From positions 34,100 through 98,099 of the forward strand of contig NZ_JACRVF010000008.1 in assembly GCF_014306105.1 (NCBI RefSeq): DNA of 64,000 bases, given 5' to 3'. Source of the stretch: Pontibacter cellulosilyticus (GTDB taxonomy: Bacteria; Bacteroidota; Bacteroidia; Cytophagales; Hymenobacteraceae). Below the pieces are notes generated by a model. The model made no database searches. It saw nothing but the letters and a program-made list of their open reading frames with translations, and had not been told where the DNA came from. Position numbers and translations under genes: made by a program. Positions 35,322-44,177 of the stretch are shown in pieces; the first letter of the stretch is position 1; the number at the start of each line of letters is the position of its first letter.

Positions 35322-36050
35322 ATGGAAAAGATTGATATAAAAGAGATCTGGAAATCATCCAGGGAACAGGAACAACAAACAAAAAAGTATTCTATGGAAG
35401 CGATACATCATTACGTAAGCCAAAGGTCACGCCGCACATCATCGTCTGTACGCTGGTCCATATTTTTAGACATCGCCCTGAAAGGCTTTGTACTGATTGG
35501 CCTTGTTTACCTGGCTCAGATACAGGTGTTGCAATACCCTTTTCAGGTGGTGGTCTGGTCACTTTTTGCGGCTACACTTTTACTGATTGTGGTGGAGTTC
35601 ATGTTTATAAAAAAACTAAGCAGCATTCGCGATACCGATGCGGTTTTGCAGAACCTGAGCAGTAAGTTAAATTACCTGCAAACAACTCAGAAGCGCTTTA
35701 TCCTGTTCAGTGCTTTATCTAGCCCATTGCTGGTTTTGTGTGGTTTTTTGCTTTATTATTACCTTAAATACAACAGCATACTGCTCGAGTCGCCTGTAAA
35801 AGATCCCGTTCCATACATTATTCTGGCAATAGCATTTGCGATTTCTTATGTAGCACAGAGCATACAGAACAACCAGCAAATAACAGATTTAAAAGAGATG
35901 CTGGAAGATGTGCACGACGAGACAAAAGCATCAGGTAAAATTTCGGCTATGAAGGCCAGCCAAAAGAAACGCATCATCGTTTTTACCATACTGGCTTTGC
36001 TCGGGCTCCTGGTTCTGTTGTTCTTCCTAAGCAATTGGTTTATAGCTTAG
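35322..36050 (+). CDS. Membrane protein paired with ECF sigma factor, 242 aa
   Basis: A charged cytosolic N-terminus of about 45 residues is followed by two membrane helices near residues 46-90, two more near 125-180, and a final one at the C-terminus (IIVFTILALLGLLVLLFFL). The loop between helices has EMLEDVHDETKASGK. In Bacteroidota a protein of this shape often follows a sigma-70 factor and may act as its membrane-bound anti-sigma factor. That is inference from position; no known anti-sigma domain is visible. If the sigma gene is dead, this gene may be losing its function. Confidence 0.7.
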   Translation: MEKIDIKEIWKSSREQEQQTKKYSMEAIHHYVSQRSRRTSSSVRWSIFLDIALKGFVLIGLVYLAQIQVLQYPFQVVVWSLFAATLLLIVVEFMFIKKLSSIRDTDAVLQNLSSKLNYLQTTQKRFILFSALSSPLLVLCGFLLYYYLKYNSILLESPVKDPVPYIILAIAFAISYVAQSIQNNQQITDLKEMLEDVHDETKASGKISAMKASQKKRIIVFTILALLGLLVLLFFLSNWFIA

Positions 36051-36080
36051 TCATTGTTTCACTATCGTTAAGTTAAACTC

Positions 36081-36599
36081 ATGGCACATCAGGCTATCAC
36101 TTCTCTCCTGCTACAGCCACACGGCAACATCCCTAATAACCCTGCGCTACCCGTTCTGCTTTATAGGCAAGTGCTATCAGGCAGCAGCAACTTAGTAGAT
36201 GCCTTTAAAAATGCTTTTCAGCAGAACAACTGGGGCGGCAGCTGGGTAAACGGTGTGTTTGATTACCACCACTACCACAGCAAATCACATGAGGTTTTGG
36301 GAGTGGCTGCTGGTTCTGCTACACTTATACTTGGCGGCCCCAACGGTGAAGAAGTAGAAGTGAAAGCAGGTGATATGGTAGTGTTGCCGGCAGGCACTGG
36401 CCATTGCCGTAAAAGTGCATCGGCGGATTTTAAAGTAGTAGGAGCTTACCCCGAAGGCCAGGAAAATTACGACATCTGCACCGAAGACGCGGACATGGCC
36501 GATAAGCAAAAGAACATAAAGCAGGTGTCGCTACCTGCTGCAGACCCTGTAGCCGGAGAAGATGGCCCACTACTTAAACACTGGACAAACAAAGTATAA
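36081..36599 (+). CDS. Cupin domain protein, 172 aa
   Basis: This is a single conserved cupin barrel. Metal-ligand candidates are His64, His66 and Glu71 in HHYHSKSHEVLG, and His108 in LPAGTGHCRK. It resembles the YjlB-like cupins. No catalytic function is assigned to these. It starts 30 bases after the putative anti-sigma gene and may share its transcript, and it ends 1 base before the convergent CPBP gene. Confidence 0.88.
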   Translation: MAHQAITSLLLQPHGNIPNNPALPVLLYRQVLSGSSNLVDAFKNAFQQNNWGGSWVNGVFDYHHYHSKSHEVLGVAAGSATLILGGPNGEEVEVKAGDMVVLPAGTGHCRKSASADFKVVGAYPEGQENYDICTEDADMADKQKNIKQVSLPAADPVAGEDGPLLKHWTNKV

Positions 36600-36600
36600 G

Positions 36601-37260
36601 CTACTTCATCCAGTTCTCCACGATCAGATTAGAAAAAGCGAAGAAATTAGCCAATACGTGTGCTATGGTTGGAATCAGAATCCGCTGCTGCTTAAAAGCC
36701 GTGTAGCCCCACAGTGCCCCCATAAAAAAAGCACCGCCAACCAGAGGCCAGAAGCCACCTTGGTAATTGACACCATACGCTGCATACACCGATACATGCC
36801 ACAGCCCGAATAGCAATGTGGGCACAGCATAAGCAAGTAGTATGTTTTGTTTATACCTGCTGATAAAAGCGCCGCGCCAGTAAAATTCTTCTGTAAAGCC
36901 GTTTATAAGAGCAACGGCGGCAAGTATAAGATATATTGGCAAGCTTAGCTGATCATAAGCTAGCATAAAAGCGCCTGCAAACGCTCCGACAACTGGCACA
37001 AAGCAGAGGATACTTAATGCAATATTTAGCTTGTTCGGAGCAGGCCACATGTAGAGTTCTGCCAGTGAACCTCTTTTAAGGTACAGGCCGTGCACCCAGC
37101 AGAACACCCAATAAAGTATAAAGCTGGCTAGGTAGCCAGTTGTTTTACCCAATACCTGTGGCAGAAAGTAAAATGCCGCAAACGTAACCGGAAGTATAAG
37201 CATACTTGGAATAAGCGGCTTTAAACTATTGTGTGGCAAGGCAAAGCTACTGTGCTGCAT
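36601..37260 (-). CDS. CPBP family intramembrane metalloprotease, 219 aa
   Basis: This is a polytopic membrane protein with about seven hydrophobic segments. The CPBP (Rce1-like) motifs are present: TEEFYWRG with Glu124, Glu125 and Arg129; FGLWHVSVYA with His155; and a final His in TIAHVLANF. The active site in Rce1 relatives uses a glutamate. Bacterial members cleave prenylated or bacteriocin-like peptides or serve immunity roles; the substrate here is unknown. It lies head-to-tail after the HAD gene with 1 base between them. Confidence 0.92.
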   Translation of the reverse strand: MQHSSFALPHNSLKPLIPSMLILPVTFAAFYFLPQVLGKTTGYLASFILYWVFCWVHGLYLKRGSLAELYMWPAPNKLNIALSILCFVPVVGAFAGAFMLAYDQLSLPIYLILAAVALINGFTEEFYWRGAFISRYKQNILLAYAVPTLLFGLWHVSVYAAYGVNYQGGFWPLVGGAFFMGALWGYTAFKQQRILIPTIAHVLANFFAFSNLIVENWMK

Positions 37261-37261
37261 G

Positions 37262-37888
37262 TTACAGATTTTTAAGATCAGAGAACTTGGCTATACTTGT
37301 CACGTCAGCATCTACGGTACCAAAACCATACGCTGCAAGTATAAATGGCACCTGTGCTTTTAGGCTGGCCTCATAGTCGCCGGTTGTGTCGCCGATATAA
37401 ACGGCTTGTTTCAAACTGTTTCTTTTTATTACTTCCCGTATGTTATCGCCTTTAGATATGCCATTGTTGCCATAGCACTCGTGGTCCTGGAAATACTCGT
37501 GCAGGTTATGCTGCTGCAGAAAAGATTCGATGTAGCCACTCTGGCAATTGCTTACAATAGCTAGCTTATGCTTGTTCTTTAGTAGCCTGAGCGTTTCTTT
37601 TACCTCCGGGTAAAGCTCTCCACCCCTCTCTTTTAGCATCTCCATCTCCAATTCGGCACACCTGCGTTGCAGTTTATCGCGCTGCTCACCTTTCAGGTCA
37701 GGGAAAAGCTTATCGTAAATGGCATTAAAGGGCATGCCGGCTAATCCACGAACTGTTTCACGTGTAATACTTATGCCTTTGATGTCGGCCTCTTTCACGG
37801 CTTGCTGCCAGGCAGCGGCTATGGCCGCAGTAGAATCCCAGAGGGTCCCGTCAAGGTCAAATATGATGCTATCTAAATTCTCTTTCAT
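37262..37888 (-). CDS. HAD family phosphatase, 208 aa
   Basis: The HAD motif I is IIFDLDGTLWDS (Asp11 nucleophile, Asp13). Motif II is LAIVSNCQSGYI, motif III includes the lysine of SKGDNI, and motif IV is VYIGDTTGDYEASL. A four-helix cap between I and II is typical of the Gph/PGP-like subfamily. It probably dephosphorylates a small phosphorylated metabolite. The ATG at 37888 directly precedes the first motif; a longer reading would overlap the DUF3267 gene. Five bases separate it from that gene, so it is in an operon. Confidence 0.92.
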   Translation of the reverse strand: MKENLDSIIFDLDGTLWDSTAAIAAAWQQAVKEADIKGISITRETVRGLAGMPFNAIYDKLFPDLKGEQRDKLQRRCAELEMEMLKERGGELYPEVKETLRLLKNKHKLAIVSNCQSGYIESFLQQHNLHEYFQDHECYGNNGISKGDNIREVIKRNSLKQAVYIGDTTGDYEASLKAQVPFILAAYGFGTVDADVTSIAKFSDLKNL

Positions 37889-37893
37889 GTTTG

Positions 37894-38478
37894 TTATTCT
37901 TTTACCAGCACATAACACCCGATTTTGTCCGGATGGTCCTGCACCAGGTCTTCTTTTTTCTGATGGCGCAGCATCCACAGCACCAGCAAATCTCCTCCGG
38001 CTGCTATGGAGAAAAATAGTCCGAACAGGAATATGAGTATCTTACCCATCAGCAGCCCTGCCAGAGCAGGCAGCAAGCCCATCACCAATCCCGGCATTAT
38101 GCCCCCCAATATGTACGCGCGTAAGGGCAGCACCTCCTGGCAATGGCAGTAAGGCGTAAGCATAGACCAGTACACGCCATACTTTATCGATTTAAGTCCA
38201 TGCTTGCAGAAGATCGCCCAAGTAAAGCCGTGCAGCATCTCATGCACTACAGCCCCCACCACAAACACTCCCAGCATGATAGCCGGCGAGATAAGCAGCC
38301 AGGTTCTGTGCGCGGCAACAACATCTCTTAAGTTAGAGAAACTGAACTGTTCTGGCCAGACAAGTATGTATGCCGGCACATATAGCAGAAGTATCGGAAT
38401 TATAAAAAAAAGGGCATACACATTGGCCTTGGCAGCACTCATCGATAATTCAACCTTTATATAACTCCCTTGTTTCAT
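37894..38478 (-). CDS. DUF3267 family membrane zincin-like protein, 194 aa
   Basis: Four hydrophobic segments surround the zinc-protease-like HEMLH motif (His79, Glu80, His83) of DUF3267. The conserved region after it (KYGVYWSMLTPYCHCQEVL) and a glycine-rich GGIMPGLVMGLLPALAG helix fit the family. The family is regarded as a putative integral membrane peptidase, with relatives among site-2-protease-like enzymes. Substrate and role are unknown. It is the first gene of a unit with the HAD phosphatase and the CPBP protease. Confidence 0.88.
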   Translation of the reverse strand: MKQGSYIKVELSMSAAKANVYALFFIIPILLLYVPAYILVWPEQFSFSNLRDVVAAHRTWLLISPAIMLGVFVVGAVVHEMLHGFTWAIFCKHGLKSIKYGVYWSMLTPYCHCQEVLPLRAYILGGIMPGLVMGLLPALAGLLMGKILIFLFGLFFSIAAGGDLLVLWMLRHQKKEDLVQDHPDKIGCYVLVKE

Positions 38479-38665
38479 TTTATTCTGCTGTACCAGTTAC
38501 AAAGTAAGTATAAACTACCATAGCTTAGGCACAGTTGGAGTTACTTAATAAAGTCGTTTGTTGTACACTGCATGCCTAAATTTGGATGCCTTCAGTTTGT
38601 TCAAGTTTTCTGATGGGTTGTTTTAGGTCGCACCTGTCCTATTTTATTTGATAGATTGCAGGTGG

Positions 38666-39073
38666 CTAAGCAATTATCTCCCCTATCCAATCGGCAGCTT
38701 CTTTATAGGTCATGAACTGGCGAACGAGAATTTGACCAATGTAAATATCTTCTGCACGCTTGGCAAATTCTTCGAATTTAGTATAGTTGGCCTTGTCGTA
38801 ACCGCTGATCCGGGCAATTTTTGAAAGTGATGACTGCACTATGCCCGGTATTAGTTCGGCTAATGTCCATTGCTCATCCGCTGTATCGATATTACCTAAG
38901 ACTTCCGAGTCAGCAATCCAGTTAAGTATGCCGTACTCATTTAGCTGTTGCAGCAACAGCAGGTTGCCTGCTCTGTACTCTTCGCTGTTAACCGGTCGCA
39001 GCCATTCTGAGTACATTAGCTTTATACTTCTGTCGATTATAATACGTAGGTAATCTTTTTCTAATACAACCAT
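38666..39073 (-). CDS. Protein of unknown function, 135 aa
   Basis: This is a soluble, acidic protein with no signal peptide or membrane segment. It contains WLRPVNSEEYRAGNLLLLQQL and NWIADSEVLGNIDTADEQWTL in the order beta-alpha-beta. The layout looks like the SpoIIAA/STAS-like small proteins that occur in Bacteroidota, and I suggest that only tentatively. It stands alone between AT-rich spacers. Confidence 0.6.
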   Translation of the reverse strand: MVVLEKDYLRIIIDRSIKLMYSEWLRPVNSEEYRAGNLLLLQQLNEYGILNWIADSEVLGNIDTADEQWTLAELIPGIVQSSLSKIARISGYDKANYTKFEEFAKRAEDIYIGQILVRQFMTYKEAADWIGEIIA

Positions 39074-39260
39074 TGCCGCAGGTAGCGAATAGAAAGTTTT
39101 TTCGCATCAACTTAAATCTACGATTTTAGTCAAATCAAAATAAGTTTGTTAAGAAAAATAAATTCGCTTTTTGACGTGATCTTTAGTGACTTTGATCTAA
39201 AATTTGAAAAGAGTTGCAGGAATACTTTGCACTTCTAGCCCCTAGGTGTCAACTTTGGGT

Positions 39261-40013
39261 ATGAAAAAATTTACCGCACAATACTACCTGCTCTTAGCAT
39301 TTCTAACTTTACTACTGCTACCCAACACCACCGCAGCACAAAGCGAACGCATTAAAGATTTTAACCAGAATGGATGGTACATGTACTTCGGAGATCACAG
39401 CCTCACAGATAAGTGGGGAGTGCATACCGAGCTGCAAATAAGGAGATACAACCTGTTAAAAGACCCGCAGCAGCTATTAATACGTACGGGAGTTAACTAT
39501 AATATTACTGACAATGCCATGTTTACCTTAGGCTATGGCTTTATAGAAACCTACCCCTACGGAGATTTTCCGGCTGCCGATGATTTTGTGGAGCACCGCA
39601 TATACGAACAGCTGCAGCTAAAGGGAAGCATTTCACGTGTTGGCCTTTTGCACCGCTACCGCCTGGAGCAGCGCTGGGTGCAGTCGCCAATAACATCGGA
39701 TTATACTTACCTGAACCGTGCCCGCTATATGCTACGAGCCACCTTACCTTTGGCAGGCACCACTATAGAGGCCAGAGAACCATACCTGGCAGCCTACGAC
39801 GAAGTGTTTATCGGTTTTGGAAACAACATACAGCGGAACATCTTTGACCAGAACAGAGCTTATTTGGCACTAGGCTACAGATTTAGCGATGCCGCGGCGT
39901 TGGAGGTCGGATATCTAAATCACATTGTGCAAAAAGCAAGCGGTATGGTATTTGAGCACAACCATACGCTGCAGGTTGGACTAACTTATAATATAGATTT
40001 TAGAAAACAGTAA
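39261..40013 (+). CDS. DUF2490 family outer-membrane-like protein, 250 aa
   Basis: A signal peptide ends near TTAAQ (about residue 25). The following sequence is all-beta with alternating hydrophobic and polar residues (WYMYFGDHSLTDKWGVHTELQIRRY, LLIRTGVNYNIT) and ends in short aromatic strands, as in the DUF2490 barrel family. Members are thought to be small outer-membrane beta-barrels. The frame opens at GTG 39246, but ATG 39261 immediately precedes the signal sequence and is preferred. The gene ends at a strong convergent terminator. Confidence 0.88.
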   Translation: MKKFTAQYYLLLAFLTLLLLPNTTAAQSERIKDFNQNGWYMYFGDHSLTDKWGVHTELQIRRYNLLKDPQQLLIRTGVNYNITDNAMFTLGYGFIETYPYGDFPAADDFVEHRIYEQLQLKGSISRVGLLHRYRLEQRWVQSPITSDYTYLNRARYMLRATLPLAGTTIEAREPYLAAYDEVFIGFGNNIQRNIFDQNRAYLALGYRFSDAAALEVGYLNHIVQKASGMVFEHNHTLQVGLTYNIDFRKQ

Positions 40014-40059
40014 GCAAATTGCCCGGGCTATACTTTGCAGCATAGCCCGGGCAATTTGC
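40014..40059. terminator. Long convergent terminator
   Basis: An 18-bp perfect stem (40014-40031 with 40042-40059) with CCCGGGC in its centre begins directly after the DUF2490 stop and ends 3 bases before the convergent gene, so it serves both directions. Confidence 0.85.
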
Positions 40060-40062
40060 CGT

Positions 40063-41406
40063 TTAGTTCAGGCGTGTGTACAATCTGGTGTGTGGCAGCA
40101 CCACTACATAATCATAGGCGTAAAAACTTCTCAGTTGGCTGTCTTCTTTTAAATGTGGCGCCTTTTTAAGCAGCTTGTTCATCTCTGAGTTGCCTGCCAA
40201 CCACACCGGCTGGTTACTATTGTCTTTAAACTTAGCTGTTATGGCATTTGTAACCTCAGTAGTCTGCTCTATCATTCTGTATGTTCCTGCGGCCCTTGCG
40301 GTGTTGCAGTTTTTGTAGGCCTCTACCAGTTTCTCGAACTGGGCAACACCATATTTATAAGTATCGCCGGTATAGTATGCCTCGGGTATATCGTAGCTCA
40401 TAGCCATCACTTTAACAGAAAGCACTTTACCCTTGGTAGGCTCATACTCGTTGCACAGAAAAGAGCCCTCAAAAGCTTCTTTGTCCTGCGCATCAAATTT
40501 ATACTTTATCGTATGCGCTGCCCCACCCCAAAGTATAGATTTATTCTCTTTAAGCAGTTTGCCAAAACGGGCCTCATCTGTCAGGTTATTCTTTATACTT
40601 TCACCTCTTACATTAAAATAGGCAGTTGATGCTTCTGCCGCACTCTTACCCGCATGTTGTGCGAGCTGCCTGCTTTTTTCGGCATTTGCGTACGCCTTCA
40701 GGTTATCGATTACCTGTGTTGCAAAGGTTTTATTCAAGTACGGCTTTCCGGCTACATGAAAGCTCTCCGGAGACTGCTGTAACAGGGAATCTATGTAAGT
40801 AAAAACCAAATCAAGATCATTGTTAGCGGCCATAAGCCTTTCCTTAAAATTGGTGTGTCCTTGCTGCGTAAAATATGGGTGCAACACATTACGTAATGGG
40901 AACTGGAAACCTTGCTCAAAGTCGGAGCAGGCGATGGTGATTTTCTTGTTCGGGTGCTCACTATTCCACTTCTGCAGTTCCTTTAAAAAGTTTTGCTCCT
41001 CCTGCGATCCTACATAGGGCTTCAGAACTGTAAGCAACTCATCGCAGTTGCCGGTTTCGCAATTAATGTAGGCGTTCATGAATGGCGTTACCGAGAAAGG
41101 TATTTCACGAATCAGCACAGGAAAGCTATCTGTATTATTTAAATGAAACACAATGCTTTTAGCCGTCTGGTGCACCGAGGTCATCCAATGGCTCTCCCCG
41201 ATCATCACCATTCTCTTACCTTTTACAGCTTTGTCCAGCCACGACATATCGTATAGATTGCCCTCGTACTGCTTAAGTGTTTTGGCAGCCACTTTAATAC
41301 CATCCGGTGCTGCTACTTCGTTAGTATAAAGTCTACAGTTGTTTTGTGCGGAGGCAAAAGAGAAAACAGCGCACAGGCTCAGGCTAAGCAGGATAATTTT
41401 TTTCAT
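40063..41406 (-). CDS. Exported erythromycin-esterase/ChaN-like protein, 447 aa
   Basis: A signal peptide ends near FASAQ (about residue 21). The core resembles the EreA/ChaN-like superfamily: RMVMIGESHWMTSVHQTAKS with the conserved G-E-x-H motif, PVLIREIPFSV, and a late ILWGGAAHTI with the second conserved His. Relatives hydrolyse ester rings or bind heme; here the protein is exported and nearly 450 residues long. Macrolide esterase activity should not be assumed. The ATG at 41406 fits the signal peptide. It is convergent with the DUF2490 gene. Confidence 0.78.
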   Translation of the reverse strand: MKKIILLSLSLCAVFSFASAQNNCRLYTNEVAAPDGIKVAAKTLKQYEGNLYDMSWLDKAVKGKRMVMIGESHWMTSVHQTAKSIVFHLNNTDSFPVLIREIPFSVTPFMNAYINCETGNCDELLTVLKPYVGSQEEQNFLKELQKWNSEHPNKKITIACSDFEQGFQFPLRNVLHPYFTQQGHTNFKERLMAANNDLDLVFTYIDSLLQQSPESFHVAGKPYLNKTFATQVIDNLKAYANAEKSRQLAQHAGKSAAEASTAYFNVRGESIKNNLTDEARFGKLLKENKSILWGGAAHTIKYKFDAQDKEAFEGSFLCNEYEPTKGKVLSVKVMAMSYDIPEAYYTGDTYKYGVAQFEKLVEAYKNCNTARAAGTYRMIEQTTEVTNAITAKFKDNSNQPVWLAGNSEMNKLLKKAPHLKEDSQLRSFYAYDYVVVLPHTRLYTRLN

Positions 41407-41610
41407 AGGTTTTATTTTGTTTGCGACATAGATGGCACAGTTGCTTTTGCTGTACCACAAACCATAGATGCACCTGCTATTCCAAAAGTTGCCTTGTGGT
41501 TCTTTTTTAATTTGAGCACGAAGCCTGGTATGGCCATTTTAACCCATTAGCGCATAAATATTTGCATTATTTAAGCCAGATTCTGCTAAACAAAGTATAA
41601 TGTTATTATT

Positions 41611-42510
41611 GTGACAGAAGTACTTAACATTGATAACCTCTCCAAGCACTATGGTTCTATACTCGCTGTAGACAGGCTCTCGTTGCAAGTGGCCCCGGGG
41701 AGCATCTATGGCATTCTGGGACCCAACGGGAGCGGCAAAACGACCACGCTCGGCATGGTACTGGATGTGGTGCGGCCAAGCTCGGGTACCTACACCTGGT
41801 TCGGGCAGCATACCGGCAAAGAGATTAAGCGCCGCATTGGGGCACTGCTGGAGACGCCCAATTTTTACCCTTACCTTACTGCACGCAAAAACCTACAGAT
41901 TGTAGCTGATATTAAAGGGGCTAACAGCAAAAGTATTTTACAGATGCTAAACATGGTGGGCCTGGAACAACGCAAGCACACAACGTTTAAAGGTTTCTCT
42001 TTGGGAATGAAGCAAAGACTTGCCGTTGCCGCCGCCATGCTGAATAACCCCGAAGTGCTGGTGCTGGACGAACCAACCAACGGACTGGACCCCGAGGGCA
42101 TTGCCGAAGTGCGCGAACTTATTCTTAAGATAGCCGCAGAAGGCAAAACCATTATACTTGCCAGCCACCTTCTGGATGAAGTGGAGAAGGTGTGCACCCA
42201 TGTTGCCGTTCTGCAGCGCGGGCAACTACGAGCCGACGGGCGTGTAGACAACATTTTATCTGCAAGGGACCAGTTCGTTATAAGTGCCGATGACATTCCT
42301 GGATTAGTAACGGTACTGCAAGCAATTCCTTTCGTGGAATCTTTTCAGCCGGAGCGTGACACTGTACACGTTACATTACAGGAAGGGTATGATGGCAGAG
42401 AACTAAACAGGGCTATGTTTGAGGCAGGCATTACACTCTCGCAGCTAACGCTGCACCGCAAATCGCTGGAGGCCCAGTTTCTGGAAATCGTTAAAAACCG
42501 TACGCCATGA
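41611..42510 (+). CDS. ABC transporter ATP-binding protein, 299 aa
   Basis: This is a complete ABC ATPase. Walker A is GPNGSGKT (residues 37-44), the signature motif is FSLGMKQRLAVAAA, Walker B is VLVLDEPTNGLDP, and LASHLLDE is the switch His. A C-terminal extension of about 80 residues is typical of the two-component exporter group (CcmA/NatA-like). Translation most likely starts at GTG 41611, as no ATG lies before MTEVLNIDNLSKHYG. The last four bases overlap the permease start, so the genes are translationally coupled. Confidence 0.95.
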   Translation: MTEVLNIDNLSKHYGSILAVDRLSLQVAPGSIYGILGPNGSGKTTTLGMVLDVVRPSSGTYTWFGQHTGKEIKRRIGALLETPNFYPYLTARKNLQIVADIKGANSKSILQMLNMVGLEQRKHTTFKGFSLGMKQRLAVAAAMLNNPEVLVLDEPTNGLDPEGIAEVRELILKIAAEGKTIILASHLLDEVEKVCTHVAVLQRGQLRADGRVDNILSARDQFVISADDIPGLVTVLQAIPFVESFQPERDTVHVTLQEGYDGRELNRAMFEAGITLSQLTLHRKSLEAQFLEIVKNRTP

Positions 42511-43277
42511 ACCTGCTCCGGATAGAACTGCACAAAATAATACCTTACCGCACGGTATGGGTTATTCTGGCTATTTATGCTATGCTGATGCTGCTTATAC
42601 TTTATACCAGCAGCAAAGTTACTATCAATGGCCAGGAAGTAGGAAATGAAATGTACAGGCTACCGGGCTTCTGGCAGGTTCTTACCTATACCTCTAGTTT
42701 CTTTAACCTGCTATTTGGTATACTTATAATTGTACTTATTACCGATGAGTTTACTTACAGAACCTTCAGGCAGCAGGTGATAGACGGACTATCGCGGGCA
42801 GATCTGGTGCTGGCAAAATTTTACGTTACACTTGGCCTGGCCACATTAAGTACTCTTTTTTTGCTGCTGCTTGGGCTTTACTTCGGCCTACTCCATACTT
42901 CTAGTCCAAGTGCTGCTGTAATAATCGGCAAAATGGATGCTCTGGCCTATTATTTTGTACAGGCTGTTGGGTACATGTCGCTGGCACTGCTCTTCGGCAT
43001 ACTTATCAAAAAAAGCGGCTTGGCTATAATTGCCTTTATCGCCTACGCACAGGTTATTGAGCCGCTTATTCACCTGCGCCTTCCAGACTCAATTGATAAG
43101 TACATGCCAGTAAAAGTTCTGAAAAGCCTTACTCCTATGCCTGGCCAAAGCCTGCTGGATGAACTAACTACACCAACACAATTGCTCACGCCACCAAACG
43201 CGGCCATATATTCTATTGGTTACATTATGCTACTCCTGCTCTTGTCTTACCTCATTCTTAAAATGCGCGACTTGTAG
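42507..43277 (+). CDS. ABC transporter permease, ABC-2 type, 256 aa
   Basis: This membrane protein has about six hydrophobic helices. After the first helix comes a small extracytoplasmic loop with MYRLPGFWQV, and a DEFTYRTFRQQVIDGLSRADLVLAKF segment is characteristic of ABC-2 permeases (coupling helix). It forms an exporter with the upstream ATPase (4-base overlap, ATGA). The substrate is unknown. Its last 20 bases overlap the 3' end of the convergent gene at 43258. Confidence 0.92.
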   Translation: MNLLRIELHKIIPYRTVWVILAIYAMLMLLILYTSSKVTINGQEVGNEMYRLPGFWQVLTYTSSFFNLLFGILIIVLITDEFTYRTFRQQVIDGLSRADLVLAKFYVTLGLATLSTLFLLLLGLYFGLLHTSSPSAAVIIGKMDALAYYFVQAVGYMSLALLFGILIKKSGLAIIAFIAYAQVIEPLIHLRLPDSIDKYMPVKVLKSLTPMPGQSLLDELTTPTQLLTPPNAAIYSIGYIMLLLLLSYLILKMRDL

Positions 43278-43947
43278 AACTCGAAAGCGCGTTAAAGTAG
43301 TTGATAATGGCAATCAATTCATGCGGCTTCTCATAGTCGAGTTTGTTTAGCTTAATATAAGACTTAACATTTTTAGACTTTTCCCCGAAAAGCGTGTGCA
43401 AATCTTTGCGAACGTTTTTAAGAGGCAGTATTTCTCCGTCTGGCAGCATAATGTAATACAACTCTTTTACCTGTTCATAAAAGTTATTTCCTCCATAGTA
43501 TGATGGGGCGTTACGATAAAGATTTGTATTTTGCCTGCCAGCATCACGCTTTACATAGGTTTCACGCATAATAAGTGTTAGCGCACCTCGGTTGAGTTCT
43601 TCAAAAAAAGTGGGTTTTTTGAAATCAGAGTAAGGCTTACCTAAATCCCAGTGCAGTGATTTAAATGTAAAAGATCTGCCGCTTGGCATTTCCTGTGCAA
43701 TAAAGTATTCAACATTTACCGGAGAAACAGAAGAAATGGAACCATCCTGGTGGTGAACTTTAACGATTTCTGGAGTTCTGTAGTAAGTGAGGGCCCCGTA
43801 AAGTGTATCGCCGTTCACTAATACTACTTTACCTTTTGGCCACTCCTGTACGTCAATTGCTGTACGTATCTGCCCAAATGCTGCATTAAAACTTAATCCG
43901 ATAAAAATGACACATACTATAGTAAGGGCTGTAAGATTCTTTTTCAT
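43258..43947 (-). CDS. Exported protein of unknown function, 229 aa
   Basis: A signal peptide ends near NAAFGQ (about residue 25). The mature protein begins with WPKGKVVLVNGDTLYGALTYY, a beta-rich segment seen in several exported Bacteroidota proteins, and continues with KVHHQDGSISSVSP and a C-terminal helix. There is no membrane anchor or lipobox. No function is known to me. Its 3' end overlaps the ABC permease gene by 20 bases on the opposite strand. Confidence 0.75.
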   Translation of the reverse strand: MKKNLTALTIVCVIFIGLSFNAAFGQIRTAIDVQEWPKGKVVLVNGDTLYGALTYYRTPEIVKVHHQDGSISSVSPVNVEYFIAQEMPSGRSFTFKSLHWDLGKPYSDFKKPTFFEELNRGALTLIMRETYVKRDAGRQNTNLYRNAPSYYGGNNFYEQVKELYYIMLPDGEILPLKNVRKDLHTLFGEKSKNVKSYIKLNKLDYEKPHELIAIINYFNALSSSTSRAF

Positions 43948-44091
43948 AGTTAGTATTTATTAAAAATTGGAAATTACTTGCCAAACACCACATACCCTAT
44001 CCTTTTAGTAATCAACCATATATACTTTTGTATTGTTTTTAATACTAAAAAGTTTCGCCTTTTTTGTCCTTTTAACACATTTTAACAACAA

Positions 44092-44131
44092 AACCCGCCT
44101 GCAGGCCATTTTGGGCACCACAGGCGGGTTA
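44092..44131 (-). terminator. Probable terminator of ribBA
   Basis: The 10-bp stem AACCCGCCTG (44092-44101 with 44121-44130) lies about 50 bases beyond the ribBA stop and is followed on the minus strand by a T-rich stretch. Confidence 0.7.
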
Positions 44132-44177
44132 AAAAAATTGCACAAACGAAAAAGTGCTTTTTTTAGTATATGCTTTG

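Noticed and set aside
40063..41406. Macrolide resistance by erythromycin esterase
   Set aside because: Only the superfamily core is shared. The protein is exported and lies in no resistance context.
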